The notes: generated from the letters alone by a model not told the origin. DNA of 64,000 bases from Amoebidium appalachense (GCA_963693365.1 CAVNZM010000007.1:310001-374000), one strand, 5' to 3'; positions 11,201 through 26,177 are shown, counted from the first letter of the stretch. Numbers and translations are program-made.

Positions 11201-14200
11201 GGGGGAGAAAGAGGGGGGAATATTTTGGGGGGGATGATTGATGTGAGTATTTTTGGGGGGGATGATTGATGTGAGTATGTTTTGGGGGGATGATTGATGT
11301 GAGTATGTTTTGGGGGGATGATTGATGTGAGTATGTTTTGGGGGGAGAAAGAGAGATAGGAGAATTAGTATTTTTGGGGGGGAGATTGATGTGAGTATGT
11401 TTTGGGGGGATGATTGATGTGAGTATGTTTAAAAAGAGGGGAGAGTATTTGGGGGGATATTGAGTATTTTGGGGGGAATTATGTGAGTATTTTTGGGGGG
11501 ATGATTGATGTGAGTATGTTTTGGGGGGGATGATTGATGTGAGTATGTTTTGGGGGGATGATTGATGTGAGTATGTTTTGGGGGGGATGATTGATGTGAG
11601 TATGTTTTGGGGGGAGATTGATGTGAGTATGTTTTGGGGGGGACGATTGATGTGAGTATGTTTTGGGGGGATGATTGATGTGAGTATGTTTTGGGGGGGG
11701 ATGATTGATGTGAGTATGTTTTGGGGGGGGGGGATGATTGATGTGAGTATGTTTTGGGGGGATGATTGATGTGAGTATGTTTTGGGGGGATGATTGATGT
11801 GAGTATGTTTTGGGGGGATGATTGATGTGAGTATGTTTTGGGGGGACGATTGATGTGAGTATGTTTTGGGGGGAGAAAGAGAAAGGGGAGAGATTGAGTA
11901 TGTTTTGGGGGGAGATTGATGTGAGTATGTTTTGGGGGGAGATTGATGTGAGTATGTTTTGGGGGGGATGATTGATGTGAGTATGTTTTGGGGGGAGATT
12001 GATGTGAGTATGTTTTGGGGGGGACGATTGATGTGAGATGTTTTGGGGGGGATGATTGATGTGAGATGTTTTGGGGGGGAGGAGAGTTTTGGGGGAAAAG
12101 ATTTGGGAAAAGAAAAGATTAAAGAGGGGGGGGAAGAGGGGGGAGATGATGTGAGTATGTTTTGGGGGGAGATTGATGTGAGTATGTTTTGGGGGGATGA
12201 TTGATGTGAGTATGTTTTGGGGGGGAAAAAAAAAAGAGTAGTATTTTTGGGGGGATGATTGATGTGAGTATGTTTTGAGAAAAAAGGGAAAAGGGGAGAG
12301 GGGGAGTATTTTTGGGGGGGATGATTGATGTGAGTATGTTTTGGGGGGGATGATTGATGTGAGTATGTTTTGGGGGGATGATTGATGTGAGTATGTTTTG
12401 GGGGGATGATTGATGTGAGTATGTTTTGGGGGGAAAAGAATTGGAATAGTATTTTGGGGAGAAAGTATTTTGGGAAATAAGTTTTATGAGTGAAGTTTTG
12501 GGGGGATGATTGATGTGAGTATGTTTTGGGGGGATGATTGATGTGAGTATGTTTTGGGGGGATGATTGATGTGAGTATGTTTTGGGGGGATGATTGATGT
12601 GAGTATGTTTTGGGGGGATGATTGATGTGAGTATGTTTTGGGGGGGAGATTGATGTGAGTATGTTTTGGGGGGGATGATTGATGTGAGTATGTTTTGGGG
12701 GGGAGATGATGAGTATGTTTTGGGGGGAGATTGATGTGAGTATGTTTTGGGGGGGATGATTGATGTGAGTATGTTTTGGGGGGGATGATTGATGTGAGTA
12801 TGTTTTGGGGGGGGATGATTGATGTGAGTATGTTTTGGGGGGGGGATGATTGATGTGAGTATGTTTTGGGGGGGGGGATGATTGATGTGAGTATGTTTTG
12901 GGGGGGAGATTGATGTGAGTATGTTTTGGGGGGGAGAAGAGTATGAAAAAAAAAAGAGTTGGGGGGAGGAGTGGGGGGACGATTGATGTGAGTATGTTTT
13001 GGGGGGACGATTGATGTGAGTATGTTTTGGGGGGATGATTGATGTGAGTATGTTTTGGGGGGATGATTGATGTGAGTATGTTTTGGGGGGAAAAGAGAGG
13101 GGGGGGGAATATATGTTTTGGGGGGAATTATTAGTATTGGGGGATATTAGTATTTTTGGGGGGACGATTGATGTGAGTATGTTTTGGGAAGGGAAAAAGG
13201 GAGGGGGGGGGGTGATGTGAGTATGTTTTGGGGGGGAGATTGATGTGAGTATGTTTTGGGGGGATGATTGATGTGAGTATGTTTTGGGGGGATGATTGAT
13301 GTGAGTATGTTTTGGGGGGATGATTGATGTGAGTATGTTTTGGGGGGGATGATTGATGTGAGTATGTTTTGGGGGGAGAATGTAGTATTTTTGGGGGGAG
13401 ATTGATGTGAGTATGTTTTGGGGGATGATTGATGTGAGTATGTTTTGGGGGGATGATTGATGTGAGTATGTTTTGGGGGGGATGATTGATGTGAGTATGT
13501 TTTGGGGGGATGATTGATGTGAGTATGTTTTGGGGGGATGATTGATGTGAGTATGTTTTGGGGGGATGATTGATGTGAGTATGTTTTGGGGGGATGATTG
13601 ATGTGAGTATGTTTTGGGGGGGATGATTGATGTGAGTATGTTTTGGGGGGGATGATTGATGTGAGTATGTTTTGGGGGGGAGAATGGAGTATGTTTTGGG
13701 GGGGTGAGTGTTTTGGGGGAGAAGATTTTGGGGTTGGGGGGGATGATTGATGTGAGTATGTTTTGGGGGGGATGATTGATGTGAGTATGTTTTGGGGGGG
13801 GATGATTGATGTGAGTATGTTTTGGGGGGATGATTGATGTGAGTATGTTTTGGGGGGGGAGATTGATGTGAGTATGTTTTGGGGGGGACGATTGATGTGA
13901 GTATGTTTTGGGGGATGGGGGGAGATTGATGTGAGTATGTTTTGGGGGGGACGATTGATGTGAGTATGTTTTGGGGGGGAGATTGATGTGAGTATGTTTT
14001 GGGGGGATGATTGATGTGAGTATGTTTTGGGGGGGATGATTGATGTGAGTATGTTTTGGGGGGAGATTGATGTGAGTATGTTTTGGGGGGATGATTGATG
14101 TGAGTATGTTTTGGGGGGATGATTGATGTGAGTATGTTTTGGGGGGATGATTGATGTGAGTATGTTTTGGGGGGAGATTGAGTGAGAGAGAAGGGGATAA

Positions 14201-15520
14201 TGGGGATAATGTGAGTATGTTTGGGAGGAAAAAAGGAAATAGTAGGGGAAAGTGAGAGGAAGGGGAAAGTGAGTATGGGGGGAAGAAGAGGGGGAAAGGG
14301 GGAAATGAGTATTTTGGGGGGAGATGATGAGTATTGGGGGAGATAGAGATTTTGGGGGAGAAAGAGATAGTTATGTTTGGGGTGATGGAGATGAGATGAG
14401 TAGGGGAGGGGAAATGAGTAGTTTGGGGGGAAAGGAGAGGGGGGGAGAAGGAGAGGGGGGGGGAAGATGTTGGGGGGATGATTGATGTGAGTATGTTTTG
14501 GGGGGATGATTGATGTGAGTATGTTTTGGGGGGGATGATTGATGTGAGTATGTTTTGGGGGGGATGATTGATGTGAGTATGTTTTGGGGGGGATGATTGA
14601 TGTGAGTATTTGGAAAAAGGAGAGAGGGGAAGGGGGGAAATGGGAAAAGGGAGGGGGGGGAGAGAGAGGGGGGAAAGAGGGGGAGGGGGGGGGGGAGAGA
14701 TGGGGGGGGATAGTGAGTATGTTTTGGGGGGGAGATTGATGTGAGTATGTTTTGGGGGGAGATTGTGAGTATTTTTGGGGGAGAGAGGGGGGAGAAGAGG
14801 GGGGGGGGGGGGGGGGAATGTGAGTATTTTTGGGGGGGATGATTGATGTGAGTATGTTTTGGGGGGATGATTGATGTGAGTATGTTTTGGGGGGGATGAT
14901 TGATGTGAGTATGTTTGGGGGGAAGATTAGTGAGATGTTTTGGGGAGAGATATTTTATATTTTGGGGGATATATATTTTGGGGGATTATAAGTTTTGTAT
15001 TTTGATTAATATTTTTGGGAATAATTGAGGGGTTGTTTTGGGGGATTAGATAGTGTATGTTTTGGGGGGATGATTTAGTATTTTTGGGGGATGATTGATG
15101 TGAGTATGTTTTGGGGGGGATGTGAGTATGTTTTGGGGGGATGATTGATGTGAGTATGTTTTGGGGGGGATGATTGATGTGAGTATGTTTTGGGGGGAGA
15201 TTATGTGAGTATTTTTGGGGGGGGGATTATTAGTATTTTTGGGGGGAATATTATATTTTGGGGATTGGGGTATTTTGGGGGGGTATTATGTGAGTTGGGG
15301 GTATGTGTTTTTTGGGGGGGTGATTGATGTGAGTATTTTTGGGGGGGATGATTGATGTGAGTATGTTTTGGGGGGGGGATTGATGTGAGTATGTTTTGGG
15401 GGGGATGATTGATGTGAGTATGTTTTGGGGGGATGATTGATGTGAGTATGTTTTGGGGGGGGGATGATTGATGTGAGTATGTTTTGGGGGGGGGGATTGA
15501 TGTGAGTATGTTTTGGGGGG
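8211..15520. repeat. 7.3 kb minisatellite, 26-30 bp unit, plus strand nearly free of cytosine
   Basis: The unit is GATTGATGTGAGTATGTTTT followed by 5 to 9 G and often AT, repeated roughly 250 times head to tail. The plus strand contains almost no C except in a rare ACGATTG variant. Until about 9230 the copies are very regular. From there on, good copies alternate with corrupted purine-rich patches (for example 9449-9500, 10134-10320, 12063-12150, 14180-14470, 14600-14820, 14930-15300) in which the unit decays into A and G runs. There are no unique spacers, so it is not a CRISPR array. It probably lies in an intron or between two genes. Confidence 0.95.
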
Positions 15521-15893
15521 GTGGGGGAGGTTGTGTGGATGTGTGGTTGCGGGAGCTGCGCGGGGCGGGGGGAGAGGGGAGTATATGGGTGTGGGTGTGG
15601 GTGGGGGTTAGAGGTGTACGTGTGGATGTGTGGGTGGTGGCTGGGTGGGCGGTGCTTCTTTTGTTGTGTTGATGTGTGTTGTGTGTGCTGTGAAGAGCTG
15701 CGTGTGTGTGTGGCCGGGCGGCTAGGCCCCAGGGAGGGGGGGGGGGGGGGGGGGGACTTCAGCATGTGCATGTGTGCGTTTCGACCACCTCTCACTTCTT
15801 GTCTTGGGTATTATGTCCCTCGTCTCATATTTCATTTGTACCACACCACTCGTGTCCACTAGAAGCATATGACCCCCCCCCCCCCCCCCCCCC

Positions 15894-15951
<58 letters not shown>

Positions 15952-16301
15952 ACCACCGCCACCACCACCACCACCACCACCACCACCACCACCACCACCC
16001 TTTCATGCCCCCAAAGCCATCATTTTTTTTCATTATTAGACCTAATTTGATCAGTTAGGTGTGTGTTCTGAAACCTATCAAGCCAGTTGACTCTGAACAC
16101 ACGTTCGTGTGCATGCAGCCAACCAACCAACCAAACAAAAAACCAAACTTCTCCCTCTCCCCCTGCCTCCCCCTCCCCCCTTTTCTCTCCCCTTCCAAAC
16201 ACACACACATGCACCCGCGTGCGCACGCACACACACACTCACACACTCACACACTCACACTCACACGCACTCACACTCACACAAACACACACACTCACAC
16301 T

Positions 16302-16360
<59 letters not shown>

Positions 16361-16399
16361 ACACACACACACATTCACACATACACACGGGCGCATCAG
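15521..16399. other. non-coding, G-rich and (CA)n/(CCA)n sequence
   Basis: After the array come G/T-rich sequence, poly-G near 15737-15754, poly-C near 15872-15894, (CA)n at about 15898-15950, (CCA)n at about 15951-15999 and a long (CA)n-rich tract at 16200-16388. A pair of related words, TGTGTTC and GAACACACG, lies at 16061-16103. No gene is seen. Confidence 0.5.
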
Positions 16400-18349
<1,950 letters not shown>

Positions 18350-18630
18350 GTGTGTATGGTGGATGATGAGCTGGCACACAGATACAGGTACACACAGCCA
18401 CATGTGCACGTATGCACACAGTGAGACAAAAAGGAGGCGGACAGACAGGTAGACAAAGTGGGAAGAGATGGAAGGATGCAGCTGAATGCTTGGATTTTTT
18501 ATTTTTTTTTAAAGTAAATAAATTAATATATAAAAATAGCAAAGGACCGTGAAGTTGGAAGGTTTAGATGTAAACTTTTGGACCAATTTGAATTGTATGT
18601 TTTTTACCCCCCCTTTCCCCCCCCCCCCCC

Positions 18631-18689
<59 letters not shown>

Positions 18690-18693
18690 CGGG

Positions 18694-18845
18694 GAATAGG
18701 TCGAAACTCGGGTACTGTGGATGACGTGGGCCCCCCCTGAGGATGGGCTCTGCTTATTATGCATACTCTTTATGTATGGCTTGCATTCTGCATCGTGTTA
18801 TCCGTTTGTTCTTGTGTACTTCGTACTTTTTGACGCATTCAAAAC
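18694..18845. repeat. dispersed repeat family, diverged copy C
   Basis: Shares GGTCGAAACTC, GATGACGTGGGCCC, CCTGAGGATGGGCTCTGCTT and the end GACGCATTCAAAAC with copies A and B, with a diverged middle. Smaller fragments with the same word order occur at about 6659-6730, 47566-47646 and possibly 56296-56345. Confidence 0.7.
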
Positions 18846-19630
18846 CCCCCCCCCCCCCCCCCTTTTTTTTTTTTGTTCTTAAAAACTAATTTAGCTACTT
18901 GTACTCCTTTTGCTGCACAAGAGAATCGTTGAATGAGGCTGAGGTACGATGATATAATAGTTCACGTCTGTGGGTGCTGTGGTTTTTTTTTAATACGTAT
19001 TGTTGTTTGTCACTGTCATGCTCCCGAGCTCGAATTGTGTTTATGCAGAAACAGGGAACTGGTTTTGCAGCTTTCCAAGGGTTCAGTGAGTGGAGCAGTT
19101 TTTTTTCTTTTGACTGGATTTATTCGACGGAAAGATATGCAAGTATGCACGGGAGCAGTTGCGGGGTCCTGTGCATATTTTAATCACATTTAGCTGTGGT
19201 TATCTCCGAGGAGATTGTGTATTGAAAATATCACTACTATCACTAATTATTTATTTGTACGTTTTGTCTCTGCCGGGCCGGGGGTATGTGCACAAGCGGC
19301 CATCGATGTTTACAATGTACGTTGAAGGAATCGTGTTTTAGGGGCTTGCAAAAAGATGATTAGCCATGTATTTGGGTATTTGGTCTCACTCGCTCGAAGG
19401 AACTGCATGCATCCGCATGATTGCAGTTGCATGCATGCCTTGCACTGCATGCTTCTTTTGTAAGGCCCGCCCCTTCGAATGCTCACAGCTCAGTCGACTA
19501 AACATGCAGGCTAGGGCTCTGCCTTTCGGCATAGCAATGAGCTTTTACAGCCACGTGCGCAACGGTATAAGTAATCAACACGTGTAGCGGGATTGATATT
19601 GCCACTTGCAACTGCTACCTTCTGAGGTAG

Positions 19631-19713
19631 CTCTTATTTTTCAAGGGCAAAGGGGACGCGGATGCCCCGGAGAGCGGCTGATCACGTGACTCACCTGCCC
19701 TTGAAAAATAGAG
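19631..19713. repeat. intergenic inverted repeat (hairpin)
   Basis: CTCTTATTTTTCAAGGGCA at 19631-19649 is matched by its complement (one extra base in the left arm) at 19696-19713, leaving a loop of about 46 bases that contains TCACGTGA. It may be a relic of a small mobile element or a structured transcript; nothing in the sequence decides. Confidence 0.6.
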
Positions 19714-20929
19714 CCAGCGTCGATTTATTATCAATCATCCGATGCATGAGGCTGCGCACTGCAAGTGCTACGTGCACACATGTATTCAGACGTGATCGAT
19801 GACTCCCGGCCTGTCTCTAGAGATCTCGAGAGAGTGTGTCATGTGCACACAGTAGACAGTTAACCGTTGGGCATCGATTTTCCGCACAGCCCATGCACTT
19901 TTGATCATGAAACACAGCTAGCTGACACGTGCACAGAAAGAGTGTGCTGGTAGTGGTCAACTGCCAAGTGGCACTTCGTGCGTGTTTTTGTGCCATTCCG
20001 AATAAAGCTATTCTTGGTTGTATTTCATTCGATAGGAGCGCATCCAATTTGTTTGTTTACATTCTTGGAGATTCTTGGACGATTCCAATTGGCCAATGCT
20101 AGAGTAATGATACAGTGGGCCCACACTGTCTAGAGGCCGAGTTCGGTGCTTCCACCGCCTCGGCTACTAAAAATTTACCCGTTAGAAAGACTTTTTACTT
20201 TTCCCCTAACAAAAGATAAAGAGAACAAGAAAATGGATACGAAAGGATATAGCCTGAAGTTTACAAAGCCATAGCCATGTGCGGCCGGGGCGTGAAGTCG
20301 TCTCCGGCCAGGATCCCTTCAGTCGCCTCCGCGATGACGTCACAGGAGCACAACGGCCAATCAGACGACACGCTATCTTTCGATCAAACCCTCAGATTTT
20401 AACATTGAGGGGGGCCTAAGGCAAATGTCATTTCTTGTAAACTTTTGCTGTACCTTTTCAACTGTAGTAGATAATAAAAAAACAGATAATAAAAAACTAG
20501 TATTTGGATAAAAACCTCGTTCATTTTGCTATTTTATATTTAAATAAAACCCTATGGGTGTTTATGCTACCTCTAGCTGATTTTACCTTGGGTATACTTT
20601 TATTTTTTTGAAACTGCCATAAAATATATCAAGAACCCCTTGATGCATGTGCATTCTAAATCTAGATCTTCGGCTGTGACAGCACATATTATGATGACTT
20701 TAGAATATGATATGGTCACCTATATGCCATTAAGTCGTAATATATGTATTGATAAATATATATATTTTTTAGTTCTTTTGGTGGTGGCATATATATCTAG
20801 GTTTTTTTTTTAAAAAAAAAAACAAAAAAAAACTGCCTGTCATTGCAGCAGCCTGCTGCTATTCTGATGGCGATGGTGATCCGATAAAAATAGAGTCGAA
20901 TGACCTAGGGGGATACCGTTTATTCATTC

Positions 20930-21010
20930 TGATTGGCTATCAATTGCGTATCTGGTGCATTGTCTGGAATTATATAAATTCTTTCACCCGACGCGCTAGC
21001 ACTCAGTTTT
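20930..21010 (+). promoter_or_regulatory. core promoter of the aspartyl protease gene (CCAAT and TATA boxes)
   Basis: TGATTGGC (inverted CCAAT) lies at 20930-20937 and TATATAAA at 20971-20978, about 33 bases apart. A pyrimidine-rich initiator-like CTCAGTTTTTT follows at about 21002, some 75 bases before the ATG at 21078. Order and spacing match a classical RNA polymerase II core promoter; the transcription start is inferred. Confidence 0.65.
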
Positions 21011-21077
21011 TTCTCCGTTCTCCGTTTCGTTTTTTCACCTTTGTTGAGACCGGGCCCTAACTTTCTCTCTAGCCAAC

Positions 21078-22437
21078 ATGTTGAACTACTGTGTTTTGGG
21101 TGCGCTCCTTGCGCTCTCCGCGCTATGCGATGGCGCAATAGAGCTCAACTTGCATAAGAAGGCGGGTGTGTCTGCACGCTCACTGCGGCGCCGCGCAGCC
21201 CCCAACGGCACCTTCCCCGTCACGCTGGTGGATGGGTTGAACTCTCCTGTTGCTGCTTACGTGGCTGATGTAAGAACATCCCCCCCCCCCTCCCCCCTCC
21301 CCCTCCTCCTCCCCCTCCCTCTCCCCTCTCCTTCCCCTTCTTTTTCCCTTTTCTCCCCCCCTCCCCTCTCCTTCTCGTTCTACTGCCAAAACTTCTACCA
21401 CTAGCTTCTTTTTCGTTGCTCTAACTTCGATGTTGAAAGGCGAACATAATATGGTTTGTAAGAAAGTCTTTGTGGTGTGCAGCACAGGGAAAGAGGATTA
21501 CGCAGTAGTTAGGAACAGTCACAGCCGTGCAAGTTGCAAGTTTTGTGTGATGAAACATGTCACTGCTACACGTTGCAGATAAACTCACACAGAACAGAGA
21601 AATACACCTTGCCAAGCAAATTTGTGCAAGAATGTTTGACCCATGCTGCGACGAATCAAGCAGACACACACACAGCCACGCAAGCACACAAAACATACAA
21701 AGTAATAAAATTGCTAAGACATTATGTCTCCTTGATTCTCACCACTTCACCTCATACAATACCAATTCTTCTTACTCCGGCTCCTAACACTCATGCCCTC
21801 CCTCCAGGTAACTGTCGGCACCCAGCTGTTCCAGTTCATCATGGACACGGGGTCCTCCGACCTTCTTGTTGTCGGTTCGGGCTGCAAGGCATATGCTGCG
21901 GGCACGTGCGCCCCCACAGCGGCCAGTCTGGGCACATGCACCTCAGATGGGCCCCTATCTCATGAGCGGAAACAACACGGGGCTGCTGGGGAATGATTGC
22001 TACGGCACAAGCAACGATCAGACGTTTGCAAACTACAGCATATTCACTGACAAGATCAGTTTTGGAGGGGCAACCGCTCCCACACAGTATCTTGGTGCTA
22101 TCACTGCCGAGACGGTGAACATGTGGGGGCAGGGCAGGGTGGAGGTCGATGGGTTGATGGGTCTCGCCTACCCTATTCTCTCTGCCATTTACGGGAAGAC
22201 AAACGGTGCAGGCACACCTGTTCTCAACACACTCGTTAACCAGGGTGCTATTGCAAACTCCTTTGCAATGTGTTTCAATCCCTCTGGCACGGGCGGTCTG
22301 ATGGTGCTTGGGGGCGGTGTGCTGCCCAACCTGCAGTACACGCCCATCACCCAGCAGCAGTGGTACATGGTCGGTATGAGCTCTATGAGTATAAACGGCA
22401 CAGCACTGACGCTTCAGCCAGGTAAGGGTGTGTGTGT

Positions 22438-22468
<31 letters not shown>

Positions 22469-23178
22469 GAAGTGGGGGGAAAGAGATGGTGGGCAGGGGG
22501 TTGGAGGTGGGGGTGGGGGGTGGGGCGGAGGGAGCTGGTAGGTGAGGGGGGAGGGGGTTGGGGAAGGTGGGTGGGGCGGGGAGGGGGGGGATTGCGTGGG
22601 GAGTTGTGAGGTGTGGGAAGATGGTGGGTTTGATAATCTGTGGGGAACGAGAACTGGAAAGTACTCTTGGAAGAGGAGAGTGTGTTTTGGGTGTGTGTGT
22701 AGGGGGGCGGAAGGGGGTGTGTGTGGGGAGAGGGAGGGGAGGAAGGGGGGGGGAGGGGGGGGGGGGGGGGGGGGGGAGGAGGCTAGGCAGTAGCAGGTGT
22801 GTTAGAGCTGGTGTGTGGATATGGCCAACCAGGCAGAAACAGCGGTGGGGATCCAGGGAGTTGTGTGTGGTGGTGGTGGTGTGCTTTTTTTATATATTTT
22901 TATTTTATTTTTATTTTTTATTTTATTTTTTTTGGGGGGGGGGGGTTGTAGACACAGCCTTCACCTTCACCTATGCATACTTGTTCTGCATGACCGGCTA
23001 CCTCTTATTCATTTTAATCTTCGCCCCTGCCCCAACTCCCTCCACCCCCCCCTGCCTTTGACCCATCCTTCCCCACCGCCCAATCCTTGGCTTCAAACCC
23101 ATGCCTGCACCACTTCCTTACGTGCACGTGCATGCACTGCCTCCAAGCCCACACCCTCATCAATCCACCCCCCTTCCT

Positions 23179-23217
<39 letters not shown>

Positions 23218-23392
23218 GCCACCACCACCGTCACCACCGCCACCACTCTCCATCCCAACCATACACACACACACACACACAAAGAAAAGACTAGGTACGA
23301 TATAGTATGTCATCTTTTTTGAATACTTGCATATCCACACTACGGTGTTGTGTGTGTGTGAGAGCTTCATACTGGGTACCCGTTTTAACCGA

Positions 23393-23423
<31 letters not shown>

Positions 23424-23454
23424 CCTCCCCTCCCCCTTTCTCACCCTCTCCCCC

Positions 23455-23485
<31 letters not shown>

Positions 23486-24033
23486 ACACGTACACACACA
23501 CGTACAGGCTGGCAGACGATAGTAGACAGCGGCACCTCTGACCTCGTAGTGCCCGGGGAGACGCTAGTGGCCATAGCCAATGTGCTGTGCCCTGCACTGG
23601 TTGCTGCCGGTGCACCCCCCACCGTGTGCACACAGACCACAAATGGGCTGCAGGTCACACAAAACATCGTTATGATGAGCCCAAGCGTGGTACGTGCACA
23701 AAAGGAAAACAAATAATATCTCCCCTCCCCCCCCCCCCCCCTCCCCCCTCCCCACCCCACCCCCCCATTTCCCCTGCTCCACCCACACACCCGACCCCCT
23801 TAACCCCCTCCCCCCCCCCCCCCCCCCCACCACCACCACCACCACCACCACCACCATCCATTCGGGCTGCAAAACACATGCACATAGGGTCATACGGCGC
23901 TCAGAGTAGATGGGCTGCAGTCTCGTGCATGCAGTAGATGTGGGTCCGTGGCATGATAGGCTTTAGAGCCATTTTCTTGTTTGTGGAGTGGTGGGGGATT
24001 TGGGGGATTTCCGGCCCACGTGTGTGTGTCTGT

Positions 24034-24067
<34 letters not shown>

Positions 24068-25143
24068 CAGGTGGTGATGGTGAGGGAGGGGGGGGGGGGG
24101 GGGGGGGGGTTGATGGTGTAGGAGGACGATAGAAAGGAGCAAAAGGGAATGGGGAGGAGAAGTGCTTTTTTCCAGGAGCGTTGTTTCCCACCCCTTTATT
24201 GCAAGGCCCGTATGGCTGTGTGTCGCTTGAAGAAGCTGCACTATGGAACGTTTTTGTTCCTTTTCTGGTAATGCGTAGCAAGTTTGTTCCAACATGCCCC
24301 TCCCCCCCTCCCCCCACCTCTCCCCCTCCCCCCCCCCCCCCCCCCCCCCAACACACACACACACACACACACACTCAAACCCCTTTCACGCGGATGGATC
24401 GCAACCGTCTGTCTCCAGCCCTTCCTTGCACAAGTTGTTGCTGTCATGCAAACACACACCAAGACAGACTTCGCTCTCTTTTAACACACATGAACATACA
24501 GTAACCCATCCCCAACATCCTCCCCTCCTTCCTTCCCTCCCCTCCCCCCCCCCCCCCCCACACACACACACACACACACACGCACGTACACACACACCAC
24601 CACCACCCTAAAACCAAAACCAAAACCAAAAAAAGAATCAGACGCATGCCAAAGTGCAGGACACACACACACGTACACACACACACACACACGTACACAC
24701 ATACACGTACACACACACATACACGTACACACACACATACACACACACACATACACACACACACACAGATCTCCCAGCTCCCCAACATCACCATCAGCCT
24801 ACCAGGTGTGACCGTCACCGTGCCCCCCACCAACTACTTCCAGAACCTCGGAGCAGCAAGCGCGGGCACAAACGCATACTCCTACGGCATATCAACAGAT
24901 GGGCTGTTCTACGGTTCACGAAACTCGGTGTCGATTATTCTCGGCGACGTATTCCTGCAGGGCCAGTGGGTGTATTTCGATCGAATTAATAGTCGGGTCG
25001 GGTTTGCACCAATCACGACGTGCCAGAGCCAGAACTATAGCAATGCGGCACCGCCTACGAGTGATGGGGTGATGGTGTGTGCTGGTCCAATTAATGTGTG
25101 GGTGGCGGTGGTGGCTACTGTGGCTGCTGTATTGGCTCTGTAA
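21078..25143 (+). CDS. pepsin-family (A1) aspartyl protease, secretory, C-terminal anchor; one-base frame break
   Basis: Exons 21078-21269, 21808-22421, 23508-23689 and 24769-25143. Residues 1-20 form a signal peptide ([17 protein letters not shown]). A short basic pro-segment (SLRRRA) follows, then the first catalytic motif DTGS (about residue 77), a flap-region sequence, and the second motif VDSGTSD (about residue 275), a spacing typical of the two-lobed pepsin fold. [10 protein letters not shown] and [17 protein letters not shown] are also family landmarks. The last 17 residues are hydrophobic ([15 protein letters not shown]), as in GPI-anchored or tail-anchored proteases. Exon 2 reads in one frame to about 21950 and in another from about 21956; removing one C from the run at 21952-21955 restores a single frame and a 453-residue protein. 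Either a sequencing slip or a disabling mutation. The enzyme would act in the secretory pathway or at the surface; substrate unknown. Confidence 0.88.
22430..23507. repeat. protease intron: poly-G, (CA)n and poly-C
   Basis: The donor GTAAGGGTGTGTGTG runs straight into poly-G at 22440-22467 and G/T-rich DNA to about 22790. A T-run followed by a G-run lies at 22922-22946, (CA)n at 23181-23216, poly-C at 23393-23420 and 23451-23470, and (CA)n with GTAC steps leads to the acceptor at 23507. Confidence 0.8.
23690..24768. repeat. protease intron: poly-C, poly-G and (CA)n
   Basis: Holds poly-C at 23728-23741 and 23811-23828, (CCA)n at 23829-23855, poly-G at 24034-24064 and 24090-24109, C-run to (CA)n junctions near 24331-24374 and 24545-24580, then (CA)n with GTAC steps from 24661 to the CAG acceptor at 24766-24768. 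Confidence 0.8.
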
Positions 25144-25849
25144 AGCCATAAATTAATCAAAGGAATACATGGAAGGAATGTGAAAGATGTAAAGGTTGTG
25201 ATGCTCATATATGGAAAGGAATGCATGCATGGAATGTGGGCTATAGGGGTTACGATACCATTTATGGAAAGGAATGCATGCAAGGAATGAGGGTTGTAGA
25301 GGTTATCATGAAGGATCGTGGTCGATAAGTATATATTATCATTTTTAAATTTAGCGAGTGGCTAGCGGGCATGTGGATAGCAACTGCCCTGCGGTATGCA
25401 GTAGGTGGGGAGTGTTTTTCAGTTATCTGTAACACTAAACCTTATAGTCGTGTCAAGATATAACGGTATGTCCATGCAGGCGTGGACATAGTTCTTTAAG
25501 TGTTTGGGCACACAGGTGTGCCTACATAAGTGGTGTGGTTGAGGTAGTAGTGTTGCCAAATATGGCAAATGTGCAATGTATGCCGGGTGTTATAGTGAAT
25601 CATGAATATGCATGTGCATTTGAGTGTCACAAGTTATTATGGAGAATAAATGGGCCTTGCAAGTGCTTGCTGATGATCCTAAAATCTCATGATGAAATGC
25701 TAGCTGGTAGGCCGGCAGCCTCGGACAGGTATGATCAGATTACGCCTTACACAACCAGGTATTCAACAGAACACATGTGCGCGTGCGCGCGCACACGCAC
25801 ACACACACACAAGCACACACACACACACACACACACAAACATGTACACA

Positions 25850-25915
<66 letters not shown>

Positions 25916-26177
25916 TGTATATACTCATGCCATAGAAAAAAGAAAGGAAAAAAAACATCAATGGCACACACATCCTTCTCACCATCATTCCTCTCTCTGT
26001 TTCCCGACCATCCCTTTTAGATGATTGAACCCACAAACCAGAATATTCTATCCTTACTGGCCCACACCTATGCCCTGGACCAATGCTGATCCTTGGCTTG
26101 GCTTCCCGTGTGTGGTCATATTGAGCATTCTTGGTTTTCAAACGGGGAGGAGGGCAGTAGTCTTTTTTTTTTTTTTT

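Larger units (their letters stand above)
18350..20900. other. intergenic, no gene seen
   Basis: A (CT)n tract lies at 18641-18686, followed by a copy of the dispersed repeat described separately. From 18890 to 20800 the DNA is mostly unique with short unconvincing ORFs. It holds repeated GCATGC words at 19405-19452, a hairpin at 19631-19713, an E-box palindrome TCACGTGA at 19682-19689 and a CCAAT octamer at 20356-20363. A T-run/A-run dyad lies near 20802-20830. Confidence 0.5.

Noticed and set aside
8211-15520. CRISPR array
   Set aside because: The 26-30 bp units abut each other with no unique spacers, and the context is a eukaryotic genome with introns.
20115-20160. 5S rRNA-like or structured RNA at GCCGAG/CTCGGC
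   Set aside because: Only a six-base stem; no internal control region or length of a 5S gene.
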